Below are positions 36,027 through 48,200 of a DNA stretch of 64,000 bases, in pieces. The translations under genes and the position numbers were made by a program. The notes beneath the pieces are model-generated. The model worked only from the letters and a program-made list of their open reading frames with translations, was not told the origin of the DNA and did no database searches. Location of the stretch: positions 3,224,001 to 3,288,000 of the forward strand of contig NC_079492.1 of assembly GCF_020520425.1 (NCBI RefSeq), given 5' to 3'. The DNA comes from Spinacia oleracea (taxonomy: Eukaryota; Streptophyta; Magnoliopsida; Caryophyllales; Amaranthaceae). Within the stretch, counting starts at the first letter, position 1; each line of letters opens with the position of its first letter.

Positions 36027-36790
36027 GTTTCATCTTTACTTGCTAGGAAAATAACCCAGGTAAAACGAGAATAATCGTCAACAATAACCAAGACATAACG
36101 TTTTCCACTTCTACTTTGAATTCTCATAGGTCCACACAAATCCATATGGATGAGTTCCAATGGTTTGGTTGTGCTGACCATTTTCTTAGGCTTGAAAGAG
36201 CTCCTGACATGCTTTCCTTTGGCACATGCTTCGCAAACTTTGTCTTTAAGGAACGTTATGGAAGGTAGGCCTCTCACTAGTTCCTTTGATCTCAGTTTGT
36301 CAAGCATTGAAAAGCTAGCATGTTCGGATCTCTTGTGCCATAGAAGTGGATCCTCCTCAATAACACTAAGACAAGTTAAGTTGTTCCTTGGAACTTTGTT
36401 GAGATCCACAGTATATGTGTTCCCTTTGCGAGTTCCTTCCAAAATAACTTCCTTACTGTTATTGTTAATAATTCGACAATTTTCTGAAGTAAAGCTTACC
36501 GAGTTTCCTTTGTCACAGAATTGTGAAATACTAAGCAGACTGTGCATTAAACCTTCTACCAGGAACACATTGTCAATTGAATGGGAACTTGACCTTCCTA
36601 CTTTTCCAATGGCAATGATTTCTCCTTTCTTGTTGTCTCCAAAGGTCACAGTTCCTCCGTTGCAGGCCTCTAGTGAGAGAAATTTGGTTTTATCTCCTGT
36701 CATGTGCGTGGAACACCCGCTATCTAGATACCACGAGTTGTTCCCCCTCACTATGACCTGTAATATTATCAATTGTTAGACACATGAACT
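36027..36790 (-). pseudogene. SIRE-type protease and integrase N-terminus, truncated
   Basis: The frame carries protease WYLDSGCSTHMTGD (near 36700-36745), then a pre-integrase Cys/His motif ending CEACAKGKH, then the start of the integrase core with HMDLCGP and VDDYSRFTW. The last native codons are before 36027. The usual RLGH of the pre-integrase motif reads RSEH here, a substitution next to a metal ligand. No RT remains. Confidence 0.85.
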
Positions 36791-38603
36791 CGGGTTTCCT
36801 CGAGTTCCTTTTCTACTAAAGGATCAGCCTTCTTAATCCATATCTTCTTGACAATGTTCTTGTTTTTATTAAACAGTTCCTTCTTTTTGGAACACTCGGT
36901 CACAACATGATCATCAGTACCACAAAAGGAACAAATTTTGACACTAGGGAGTTCCACATAATTTTTCTTTTTACCAGTTTTCCTTTTATAGTAAAAACCT
37001 GGGCCTTCAGTTCTTTTAGATTGAGCTTTCTCAATCCACTTAGGAGTGATTCTAGGAGCTTGTTTCCATGCATTAGCTAAATCTAGTTCCTTGATTAATT
37101 TCTCCTTTTTTTCCTTTACTGTGACCAACTCACTGTTTAAATTTTCCAAATCAACGTTAAAGACCCCCATGCTAATCTTAGTGGACTTCCTAAGATCTAG
37201 GCTTAAATTAAACAGTTTATATTGACTGAGTTCCACTTTGAGAAGAATGTTTTCATTTTTGACTCTCTCAAGGGAGTTTTGAAGAGCGGTGTTTCTATCA
37301 AGCAAGTCAAAGAACCTACCCTGTACATCAGATCTAACATTATTAAGGTAGGTCATGTGTCCCTTGGTGAGTTCCAAGGCTTTGTCACTTTGAGCCTTTA
37401 TTACACTAAGCTTTTTAAAGTTATCTAGAGTTTCTATCAATAATTTCACTAACTTATTTTTAGACAGAGATTGAAGAGTTGAGGAACTTACTTCTCTTGA
37501 TGGATCTGGGGTTGTTCCATCAATCTTTGCCATAAGACAAAGGTTTGTTGTTTCTTCATCTGGTTGATCCTCATCTTCTTCCGAGTCAGTAGCATCTCCC
37601 CAAGCTGCGATCATAGCCTTCTTGAAGTTGGGTTTGGCAAAGGTTGATTTGTTGAATCTTTCCTTAGGCAGATCCTTTCCCTTGCCTTTCCCTTTTTCAT
37701 TTTCCCACTGAGGGAAGTCTTTGATTAGATGGTCAGAATCTCCGCACTTGAAACATCCTTGGTCAGGCTTGGAACCGCTTGGTTTTCTCATTGAGTTCCT
37801 TCCTCTTAGATTTCCAGGTTTAGAGTTCCTGTAAAATCTTTTCATTCTTCTGACCAACATGGCAGCTTCTTCTTCATCAGGATCTGAGTCCTCCTGTTCC
37901 TCGGCCTTAAGAGCAAGGCCTCGGTTCTTGGGATTCTCAGGAACAGCTGGTCCTAGATGTAATTCATGCGTCATCAAGGATCCCGCCAATTGTTCAATGT
38001 TGAATTTGGTGAAATCCTTTGTTTCAAAAAATGCCGTGACCTTGGTTCTCCATCTATCATCCCGTGGCATGCTCCTTAGGATCTTCCTAACCTGTTCATC
38101 AGAGGGAATATTTCTTCCAAGAGAAACTAGTTCATTAGTAATATTAGTGAAACGAGTAAACATTTCCTGTATTGTTTCTCTTGGTTGCATTTCGAAACGT
38201 TCATACTTAGACATTAATAAATCAATTTTTGAACGTTTGGCCTTATTAGTTCCTTCACTATTTGAAGGAGATCCCAGATTTGCTTTGCGCTCTTGCACCC
38301 CATAACTCTGTTATGTTCGTGAGGTCCAAGGCCGCAATGCAAGATTTTCACAGCCATTGCGTTGATTTCAAATTTCTCAAAATCTTCCTTAGTAAATTCA
38401 GACATGGGTTTAGGAACTACCTCATTTTGAGAATTGGTCATTGTTACCTCGAAATCACCGACTTCTATGACTCGCCAGACTTGATAGTTCTCTGCCTTGA
38501 TATAGATCTCCATCCTGTTCTTCCAGTAGGTGTAGAATTTCCCGTTGAACATTGGAGGTCTTTGAGTGGAATAACCTTCCTCGAATTTCTCGTAAGCGTT
38601 CAT
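36769..38603 (-). pseudogene. SIRE-type gag with frameshift
   Basis: The start is taken at 38603 (MNAYEKFEEG). The UBN2-type gag is readable to about 38260, where a small indel shifts the frame. It continues through NKAKRSKIDLLMSKYERFEM to a zinc knuckle and a long coiled-coil-like segment, ending VHVSNN at 36769. The knuckle reads CFKCGDSDHLIKDF, with Phe where the last zinc-binding Cys should be. A second Cys/His motif (CSFCGTDDHVVTEC) is intact. The gag stop and the protease frame overlap slightly. Confidence 0.85.
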
Positions 38604-38655
38604 ACTTTCCAGGAACTTTTTCTCAACAGGGTTTCCTGTATTTTTGTGAGATCCC

Positions 38656-38667
38656 GCTCTGATACCA
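38656..38667 (-). other. Primer-binding site of the SIRE-type element
   Basis: The minus strand reads TGGTATCAGAGC, complementary to initiator Met-tRNA, two bases from the LTR end. Confidence 0.9.
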
Positions 38668-38669
38668 AC

Positions 38670-39954
38670 TGATAGTTCAGTAGGAACACTTGACAAGAGG
38701 GGGGGTGAATTGTTTCTTGGGAACTTGGGTAAGTTTGTTGCGGAATTTAAACAATAAAGAGACTGAGAACAATGAGCGAAGAAAGATATAAAACTGAGGA
38801 ACCTTCTTGATCCTAATCAAGAAGAACCTCACAACTCTTTTGTATTAATGCAATAACTCTATTACAAATACACTCTTTAACTCGAGTTCCTCTCGAACAC
38901 GAGTTCCCCACAGCAATCCCCGTCGATTACTGTGCTCCTCTTTCTCTCTCTGACTTAACTCTAAGTCGCTCCTTTTCTCTTTGACTTAACTCTAAGTCGC
39001 TCTTTTTCTCTTTGACTTAACTCTAAGTCACTCAAGGATCACTCAACCCTTAAACCCAAAATACAATTTGATAGATAAACTCTAGTACATAATAAAGCTT
39101 ATAGCAATAAGGAACTCAAGGGACACTCTTTTGAAAACTGATTCTCTTTTAAAACGTTTAAGCTCTTAAGATATATTTTGCAAAGATCAGTTATGTGTTT
39201 TGAAAAGCAAAAACCCTTCTCCTTTTATAGAGGAGTTTTACCTAAGGTTGGGTACCCATGTTCTCCTCAACTACCCACTAACTGTTACTGCTCAGTAACA
39301 TGGGCATAGTTGGAGAGAAACAGGGGAGACCAAATCAAAACACTATTTGCACGTTTAAACAGAAATACGTGGGAGAGTCTCAAGGATCATGAAAATCTTT
39401 TACTTGAGAAACAAGGAGAATGAAATCAGAATCTTATGTTTTCATTTATTAATTAAATTCATTTTATTTATTAAAAAGATTTTCTAATTTAAAACTCTCT
39501 TATAATTACAGTTAATATATTTCAATTAAAACGTACCAAAATACTTATGTCCCTTACGTTCCAAATTACGTATAAACATTATTAAATACTTACATAAATC
39601 CTAAACATAAACTCATATGTTAGTCTTCATGTTGCACCTTTAGAAGCTTCACTCGAAGTCTTCCCAATTTGTTCCTTCTTTGGAACATCGAGGATCCACA
39701 TAATATATGAGGATCTCGCCTTAGGAACTCGCCTAAGGATCTCGCCTTTGTAAACTTGATTAATGATTATTTCTTCAATGTAGTGTCTGACATGGATCAA
39801 TTACTTGCTTATATTCCATGTTGCTTAGTTTATCCAACTCAGGATCTCCTTAACTTAGCATTATCCCTCTAAGGATCTCGGAACCTATTATGTAACATAA
39901 CTTAACCAATAATCAGGAGTTTACTTTGTCATCATCAAAATTTTAGGGTCAACA
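38670..39954 (-). repeat. SIRE-type 5' LTR (1285 bp)
   Basis: On the minus strand it begins TGTTGACCC (39954) and ends CTATCA (38670). A triplicated GACTTAACTCTAAGTC motif lies at about 38950-39030. Confidence 0.88.
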
Positions 39955-41597
39955 GATTTGGTTAAGGGTCAAAGCATTAACGTACCACTTATATAGTTAT
40001 ATGTATTGGGAGAATATACCCAAACTTGACGCTTTATTTTGTGGATTTTTACGTCGCCATTTTTAACAACTATGGAGTAGAATAAGTGAGTGCCGGCTAA
40101 TTACTCAAAGAGGGACCATTCACCATTAGTACTACTATTGCATGGTGTATGCAATTACAGGCAGATTCAGAAATAAGTCCATTTCTTAGGACGTTTCCTT
40201 TGGCATTTTAATTAAAAAATAAGACCACCAATTTATACTTTTGAGTAATAAACGACAAAAGTCGACGCATATTTTGAATTCAATATTTCACCCCACTTGT
40301 ACACCAAAGAGTTCCTTTTGATTAGTTTTTAAAATCATGCTCTGTTACTGTTAATTACATATATACTCACATGAATGGAGTTTTAACTGTTAAACAACCA
40401 ACAACAACACAGTAAAATTAGTTAAATAAAAACATTATCGAATATTAGCCACGACAAGATTGAGCTGCAATTATGGACAGTCCCACAAAGGCCAAATAAC
40501 TCAATTTTCTCCCATTAACTATTTGGGTTAAGCCTGTCAACGGATTCCTCTCTCCTCTTTTCTTTTCTAGGATTTATTTTCTTGGCCGCTGTAGGCCGAA
40601 AATAGTATAATAGTAAAAAAAATTAGACTATTTCCGACCATTTAATTCAGCTATTGTCTCTTACATTCAATAAATTTGCATCATATGTGCAGAGTTTGTA
40701 CTTGTTCGTTAGTCGTCATATGGTGAAGTTAGTTATACTCCGTAGTATGTTTGGTTTGTCATCCACACTCGTACTGGATTTATGTAAAATTTGTTTGTTG
40801 TTAAAGTTTTATGTGTGATCGCAACAAATATGAATTTTCCGATTACAAAAAATACATGTCCTCTGTTCTTTTTTAAATGACACAATTATTTAGGCACGTT
40901 TGCCAATGCGTGATTTCATACGTTGATATCTCTAACTATGGATAAGAAAAAGTTATAAAAAATTGATATTTAAAAAATATTTATTGAGACGAATCTAATA
41001 AGACCCAAAACGACTATGTTTTTTCTTAAATATAAATCACAAAGTGAATTCAAAGGGGCTTGTGTGATTAGTGTCATAAATCCAATTGTGTCATGTAAAT
41101 AAGAACGGAGGAAGTAGCTTTTATTGTATTTTACAATCGCAACCGTTATTTTACCAAACACTCATATTAGTTACCCGCCACTCTGACATCTAACCGTTAC
41201 CTGCTACTATTGACCACTACCTGCTATTTCAGCAGTTACCCGTTATTCAACCACTAAACGCTACCCGCTTCCGTTAGTTTGACCGAACAGGGCCTAAATG
41301 TTCCAACATTAAAATATAATTTTAAAACAAAAAAAAGCCAGAAAAAGTATGCCCAAACTCCTAAAGTTTGAAAATTTGCCAAAAATATTTATGTTGCCCA
41401 TACTTGGATTTCTTTATCATCTCTTAGCAGGGCTTGATCTGTTTAACTTGGACCCTATAGGCTATAGGCTATAGCTAACGGGGTCTTTATCCATTGGGCC
41501 CTAACCCATCTACAAATGGGCCGGATTTGGTCCATTAAGAAAATGGCGGGCTTCGTCCAACTGCGCCAAATTTGTTTTAGACCAAAACCCATTCACA
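39955..41597. other. Intergenic DNA between repeats and GOT1
   Basis: AT-rich, no open frame of note. It includes a Stowaway-like MITE (40853-41117). The stretch 41160-41300 has repeated TTACCCG/CTACCTGCTA words and ends GTTTGACCGAACAGGGCC, which looks like the end of another small DNA transposon. Confidence 0.6.
40853..41117. mobile_element. Stowaway-like MITE
   Basis: Near-complementary ends about 30 nt long: TCCTCTGTTCTTTTTTAAAT on the left and, as reverse complement of the right, TTCCTCCGTTCTTATTTACA. Both continue into GACACAATT. The element is flanked by TA. The CTCCGTTC-type end is typical of plant Tc1/mariner-derived MITEs. It is non-coding. Confidence 0.65.
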
Positions 41598-42229
41598 TCA
41601 TAGTGAGAAAGGCTTAGTCGAGTCTCTCCGTTCACCGGCAACCGAAAAAAGAAGCGGACATACCAAATTTCTGGTTTCTCTCCTCCGCATCTCCGGCGTT
41701 TTCCCGGCGAGGTTTCTTTCTCTTACCGTTTCCATTTTCTTAATTATTTGTATGAAATTGATGCAAAATGAAATGAGAAATTCTCGCGATCTTTCAATTA
41801 GGCGTTTTTTTTCCTTCGTCTGATTCAAGTTTGTTTGGACAATTTGAGTGTAGGAGGCGTCGAGGAAGAACTCGAAGCTATTTTTACTGGTATTTAATCA
41901 AATTTGTTGATTATCGAATCGTGTTTTGATTTTATGTGAATCAAATTGATGCAAAATGCAATAAAATTGTTGTGATTTTTGGAATTAGGTTTTTATTTTT
42001 CGATTGAAATTTGTTGTACAATTTTAATGTAGGAGGTATTGAGGACGGATTTGAAGTAATTTTCACAGGTAATGCTTGAAATAATCGGAATGAATGACCA
42101 CTTTTGATGATTTGCGAATCTTGATTTGATCTGATTCTCTTCTTATTGATTTTGATAATGCAGCATCGATTACGTGAATTCTCTGGTTTTGCGAGCAGTT
42201 GACTGTTGCATTTTGTTCAGTGGGCGAAA
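41598..42229 (+). other. GOT1 5' untranslated region with introns and duplicated exon
   Basis: Upstream of the ATG, splice sites suggest untranslated exons ending at 41711 (GAG before GTTTCT), two homologous 36-nt exons at 41854-41889 and 42033-42068, and a last piece starting at 42164 (after TAATGCAG). Both 36-nt exons begin GAGG after TGTAG and end before GT. The surrounding DNA is also duplicated (AAATTGATGCAAAATG at 41755 and 41944). The transcript start is not determined. Confidence 0.6.
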
Positions 42230-45200
42230 ATGGTTTCGTTTGAGATGAATGACAGAAAAAGTGAGCAAAATTGAACTTTTACTTGATCTTCTAGAGTGGA
42301 AGTTTTGGTTGTGAAGAAAAGACTAATTCGACAAATTATCGAGATTAACATTATCTATGATTTGGTGTGAATTTTTTTCCCCTATGATTTGTTTTGAAGT
42401 TGCATGTTTTGGTGTGTTGATTTTCAAATATTGTAGTAGTCCTTTCCTTTTTAGATGGATTCTTACTCTGTATGATTATATAATAAATTAAAAACAATTA
42501 TTGCATGATTCTTTCTGCATTAGTGGATTTTCCGAAAGTGAATTTGGACTTTGTCTGGTTTTAGAAAGTTGATAGCCATTTCAAAATAACTTGAGTGACC
42601 TATAAGATAATCCTATGACATGAATTACATTCAATTGTTTGACATAACAAACAAGGATGTAGAGAGCTAGAATATCTATCCAGGGTTTTTCTTAAGGAAC
42701 AAACAGATTACGAATGAACAATTCGTGTATATTTCAGATTGGAATTGATTCATAAGAATCCAACTGGCAGCGAGATGACTTTGTTATGTTTTGTGTGGGC
42801 TATACGCCTATACCTTGATTTACTGTTTCTTGAATGCTACTCTTCTTCGCTAATTTAACTCAGTACTTCAGATTTACTTTCTTTTTCATCTAAGAAGCTT
42901 ACATGTTTAAGCTTGCGCTTGTGAGCTTCTCTAACTAAGGTTTCTGGTATCCATTATGTGCTCCATGCCTCGTCTTTTTGGCATTGTAGTTCACTGATAA
43001 AATGTCAATTTTTCCATAGAAAGATGGTAAGGAACAATACTAGCTGGATGTGAGCTATATACGTCATTCTTCATATATAATGGAGTAATGGACACTTGGC
43101 TTGTGTTAGGCAATAGTTTTTGGTGTACTTTTTTGGTCAAATACTACTAATTTGAAATAGTGTTTGACGAAGTAATGGTGAGCACTAGATTTTAGGGTTT
43201 TGGGTAGTTTACAAATGCTTCCAAATTAGCTGCTACTAACCACTTACATGTTTAACGGATGGCATCCAACTGCTAACAACTTGTAGGAACAAAAATAGCT
43301 AGTAGCTACTAAAATATGTATGGCTATCATAAGAGTTAGTTTGACGAACAGGCTTGTTTTGCGGTCAGTAGTTATTTTTTCTGCAGATTCTTGTTTCTTT
43401 CAAAGTTTTTTGGGGCCATACTTTGTTAAGAATATATGTATTGATTCTAAAGTCGGTGAAATCATTTAAAAGAAAAAATAATATTATCAATAACTTTTGT
43501 ATGATGTATGCATTTCACTTTTTGTTGTACCGTTTATATACTAATTTTGCTTGTATCTCAAATGTGATATATTTTATCATTATGAGATATGGCAAAGAAA
43601 ATGGTAAGTGTTATGACTGTTATCTCTTCGTATGCAGAAGATTTCTGACCATGTTTTTCTTGCTGTTATCTGATTGGAAACAGAGATTGGGTTAGGCTTG
43701 ACTGGATTTGGTGTCTTTTTCACCTTCCTCGGAGTCGTTTTCCTGTTTGACAAAGGATTACTTGCAATGGGAAATGTAGTTTTCTTGATCTTATCATCAT
43801 CTCAATTGTTTTCATCCTATCTTTTAGTATTCGTCCACAGTTCCACACTCACAACTCTGTTTCTCTTTATGCTTCTTTGCTCAGATCCTCTTCCTGTCTG
43901 GGTTGGCACTGACCATTGGACTGACATCCACTTTGCAGTTTTTCATGAAGCCCCAAAATTATAAGGCATACATCTCTTAAATATTTTTTCCACCTTTTTT
44001 ATTCATGTCATGCATATTTAGGTGTTTTCTACTTATACTGCTATTTATCGATGGTGCTCAGGGAACAATCTCTTTTGGTGCTGGCTTCTTCTTTGTTCTG
44101 ATAGGCTGGCCGATAATAGGCATGATATTGGAATCTTATGGGTTCCTTGTACTCTTCAGGTCCGTAGTTACTCTTGTTTAGATGTGTTGCTCTCTTACTT
44201 GTATATGGTGTTTCCTGTTACTGAGGATTGGCTGTTCTGCGCAGTGGCTTTTGGCCTACATTGTCAGTTTTTGTCCAGAGGATTCCTGTTATTGGTTGGA
44301 TATTCCAGCAGCCATATATCAGATCGGTATGTGCATCATTTTTTTGTCACAGTTTTTTTTTTTTTTTTTTATGGCTATTTTTTTTTTCTGGTAAGATTAA
44401 GCAATCATCTTAATACCAAAAAGAGCAAATACATGAGAATTGGGAACCAACTCCCTCTTTACACACTGAGTACCCAACAAACAAACAGAACAACCTACAA
44501 ACTCCTATGAACACAAAAAACAAAAAAAGTCACCCCAAACAGCTATGTTAAGCAAAGTAGTCTTGATGAAGTCCACTGAATCAGTTGAGATCTTCAGACT
44601 AATCAACCTTGAATTCGCTAACAGACTAATCAACCTTGAATTCGCTAACAGACATCGGCCTTCCGTCTTAATTATCTTTTCTGGCATCACAACAGAATTG
44701 TTCCAGTATGTGTTATTCCTGGAATTCCAGATGTGGTAAACAAAGGCCGCTGGAACAGCAAAAGCTACCTTCCGTTTAATTGCAGAATTTCTCACTCTTT
44801 CCCACTTTTTCCAGCAGTTCTGGACCCCAATCCAATCACACAAACTCTTGTAACACATTGTACTGTAATGACATTGAAACATCAAATGAGGAACGCTCTC
44901 CTCACCTGCCCCACAAAATAAGCAGCATGCCTCCGAGCAGACCCCGATTTTCCTAATTTATCCCTTGTTCTTAACTTCCCTAATGCAGTCATCCAAGAAA
45001 TGAAAGAATGTTTAGGAACATTGAATCTGTTCCAGACCTAACAGTTTCACTCACCGTTACCTGATTCGCTAATATGAGACTGGGTACGGGATCGCAATTC
45101 GCTACCTACATTGCTAAGTTAGACCAAAACTGTACCATTTTCATGTTATAATTCGCCTTTTAGGTTCGCGGTTCGTGGGGTAATTAGAGAATTAGGTAAC

Positions 45201-48200
45201 GCTGGTTCCACTGGATTCTAGTTCGGTCCCCTCTCAGCCATTTAGACACATTAGAAATGGAATGCCTGCTACCTATATTACACCACCCTTGCTGGATGCA
45301 CCCCTCTTTAAGCTCTTCTTTTGTGTGACAGATTCTCTTCCAGCTTCAGCTCGCTTCTCTAGGTGGAATGTAGTCCCACCAATCCTGGTCCTTTAAATAC
45401 ACATTATGAATCCATTTGACCCAAAAAAAGTCAGCTTTCCTTGCTACTTGCCAGACCCAAAAAAAGTCAGCTTTTATTGCTACTTGCCAAACATATCTCC
45501 CTTTAGCTGCTTGGTTCCAAACCACACAATCTCTCACACCCAATCCACCACACTTCTTTGATCTGCACCCCCAATCCCATGCTATTTGGGGGAGGGTGGG
45601 GAGGGGAGACTTAGAGAGAAAAGGCCAGCTGGCTGATTTTAGCTATGAAAAATACCCGAGCCCAATATGTGTGACTACTCATGAGGACAGGATTAACCAA
45701 AATGGTTCTAGCTGCATATGAAAGGTGCCGACTTGTCACGGATGGCCTCCCACACCCTCGCACGCAGCAACATGCACGGCTATGGGCATCGCTACTCTAG
45801 GCGATGCACCATTGGACAAAGCAACAAGGGTTGCGCACCACCGGACAACATGGTGCATGTTCAGGGGAATTGGCCGATCGGGGGACCAAACGACATCTAA
45901 ATGGGCTCAAACTTGGGGGTCCCACGTATTTTGGGCCAATAAAGATGATGGTCGGGCCAAATTTTGGATTTGAGGCCCGGAAATATGGGCTGGTGAAGCA
46001 CCATTCTCGGTTGTGCACCGGAAGGTTCTAGAATGCTCCGGATGGGTTTTGGACATTCTAGCTTGGTTGGTTCTTGAAGGTTCTAGCTTGGGTGAGTCTA
46101 GAACCTTGCCCTACATATTAGGGAAGATGTTTTTAGACACCTCCTTGTGTATAGGATTTTCCCTTGGAGGCGGGAACAATCTAGAAGCTTGTAGGCTCAT
46201 GTATGTAAGAGTAGTGTAGAATGTTCTAGAGTAGAAGGCTCTATGGACTTGGGTGCCTATAAATAGGTTGTCCCATTCATTTGTACAAACTAGGCTTATC
46301 GCGCGCGGATGCCCGTTAATATAAATAACCATTAATGTATGTGTCTAATAGATGAAGTGAACTTGAACTTATATTACATGGTGTTTGGAGATTATATAAA
46401 AGTGAATGTGGAATGACTCTACATGTACATGTCGTGCATTGCTATATACCGCAACTGATATTTACCGATATGCCCTACTTTAATTAATTAATTAATTATT
46501 AAACTAAATGTATAAAATTGGTTAATTAATTATATACCCATCTTTTCAAAATGGAGGATTTGCGATAAGAAAAGAGAAGAACTAAAATGAATGATAATGA
46601 TTAAAGATGGATAAAGAGGATTTGGCACGGGAAAGAGGCGAGAGAAAGAAAATTGGACGAAGATGAAAAATTGAGGAAAAAGAACAACAAAGAGGCGATC
46701 AGTCACACCACTATTCTTAAGAGAAATCTTTTTCTTTGAAGAAGGATTCTGAGGTTATAGTGGCCATTTATAAAAATATTAATTTTTATGTTTTGGCTTT
46801 TTAAAGGGTAAGGATAAGCCATTACATTGTAAACACACTCAAACAATATAAAAACCTTTTCAAACAATCTTGCTTACAAGTTTCCTTACTTAACCAATTT
46901 CGTAGCACACTTAGCATAGCTAAAACATCGGGTAGCCTTGACTAGTGATCCAATGGGACTGTGACTAGGGGTGTGCAGGAATTGACCGGGACCTGAATCC
47001 GGTCCGGAACCGGACCTGAATTGTCCGGTCCAGTCCGGACCGCTGGATTTAGGACCGGACACCGGTCCAAATAAAATTTAGATTCCGGATTTCGAACTGG
47101 ACCGGATATAAACTGGAATTTTCCGGTCAACTCTGGAAACCCGGATAGTGAATATATATTGTTTAAGTTCTGCTCCTATTTTTAACCTACTTGTACTGCT
47201 ATACTTCTCCGCCACCCTCCTTCAACTTTTCAAGATAACCCTCCATCACTCTCCTATCTTCTCTCTCCACTTTTAGTCATTCTCTCTACTTCTCAGCCCA
47301 ACCTCCATTAATTACCACATCTCTTTCCCTCTTTCTACTTCTTAGGCCAGAAACTCTTCAGATCTACAATTCTACATAGCGGTTTCGACTATTACGAAGA
47401 TGATCGTAGTCAAGGAAATATTATCTGAATCGTGTGGCGGTGTGGCCTTCATCCTAAAGCTCTCGACTGGGGATCGGTTGTCTGCGTTAACTCTCAACGA
47501 GTCGACTCCCCCCTCCCTTTTGATATTATTGAATCGAAAAAGTTTTATATACTTATTGATGTTACAAATCTGTCAAGTTGTTACAAATTATCTAAAGTAG
47601 GCAACTAAGCATTGCTAATTCAACTAATATTCCAGTTGAGTCAATTGGTCACTGTAAGTTAGTTGATGTTATTGTTAATTTTGAGGTATTCCAGTTGAAT
47701 TAATTGGTCACTCTAAGTTGATATTATTGTTACTTTTGAGGTATTGAATCTGCTTGTCAAGGGTTATTGAAAATATGCAGTAAGTTTATTTTTAGAACAA
47801 ATTTTATGAATTTATGAGCTTTAATGTAGATAAACGATTGGTATTGAAGTATTTAATGTGATTATGACGGAAAAGTCAGTGTGAAATTAAGTACTTTATC
47901 GATAAACAGGTCCAACAGGTTAAAAACCGGTCCTGTTCGGTATTTTCAGGTCCGGACCGGTCTGAACCGGAATTATTCCTGACCGGTCTCCGGACCAAGG
48001 AAATTATGGATTCCGGTTCCGGTTCATTCCGGTTCCGACCGGACCGGTTTGGACCGGTGCACACCCCCCTAACTGTGACGCTAGTGGGCAACGTGCATAA
48101 GGCTCGGAAATAGTCAGCATGTGACATACTGCTCTAGCACATAATTCTCTGCATAATCTTATCAATTAACACATCACATTCGACAACTGAGACTCTCTTT

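Larger units (their letters stand above)
36027..39954 (-). mobile_element. SIRE/Maximus-type copia, 5' half only
   Basis: It runs on the minus strand from its 5' LTR (38670-39954) through primer site, gag, protease and the N-terminal part of integrase, where the LTR at 36026 cuts it off. The LTR start TGTTGACCC followed by TTGATGATGACAAAG is typical of this copia lineage. Reverse transcriptase, RNase H, any envelope-like frame and the 3' LTR are absent from the window. Confidence 0.87.

Noticed and set aside
44022..44510. A 162-codon open frame over GOT1 exons
   Set aside because: It reads the GOT1 exons in a wrong frame and crosses splice sites. The spliced GOT1 frame explains the sequence.
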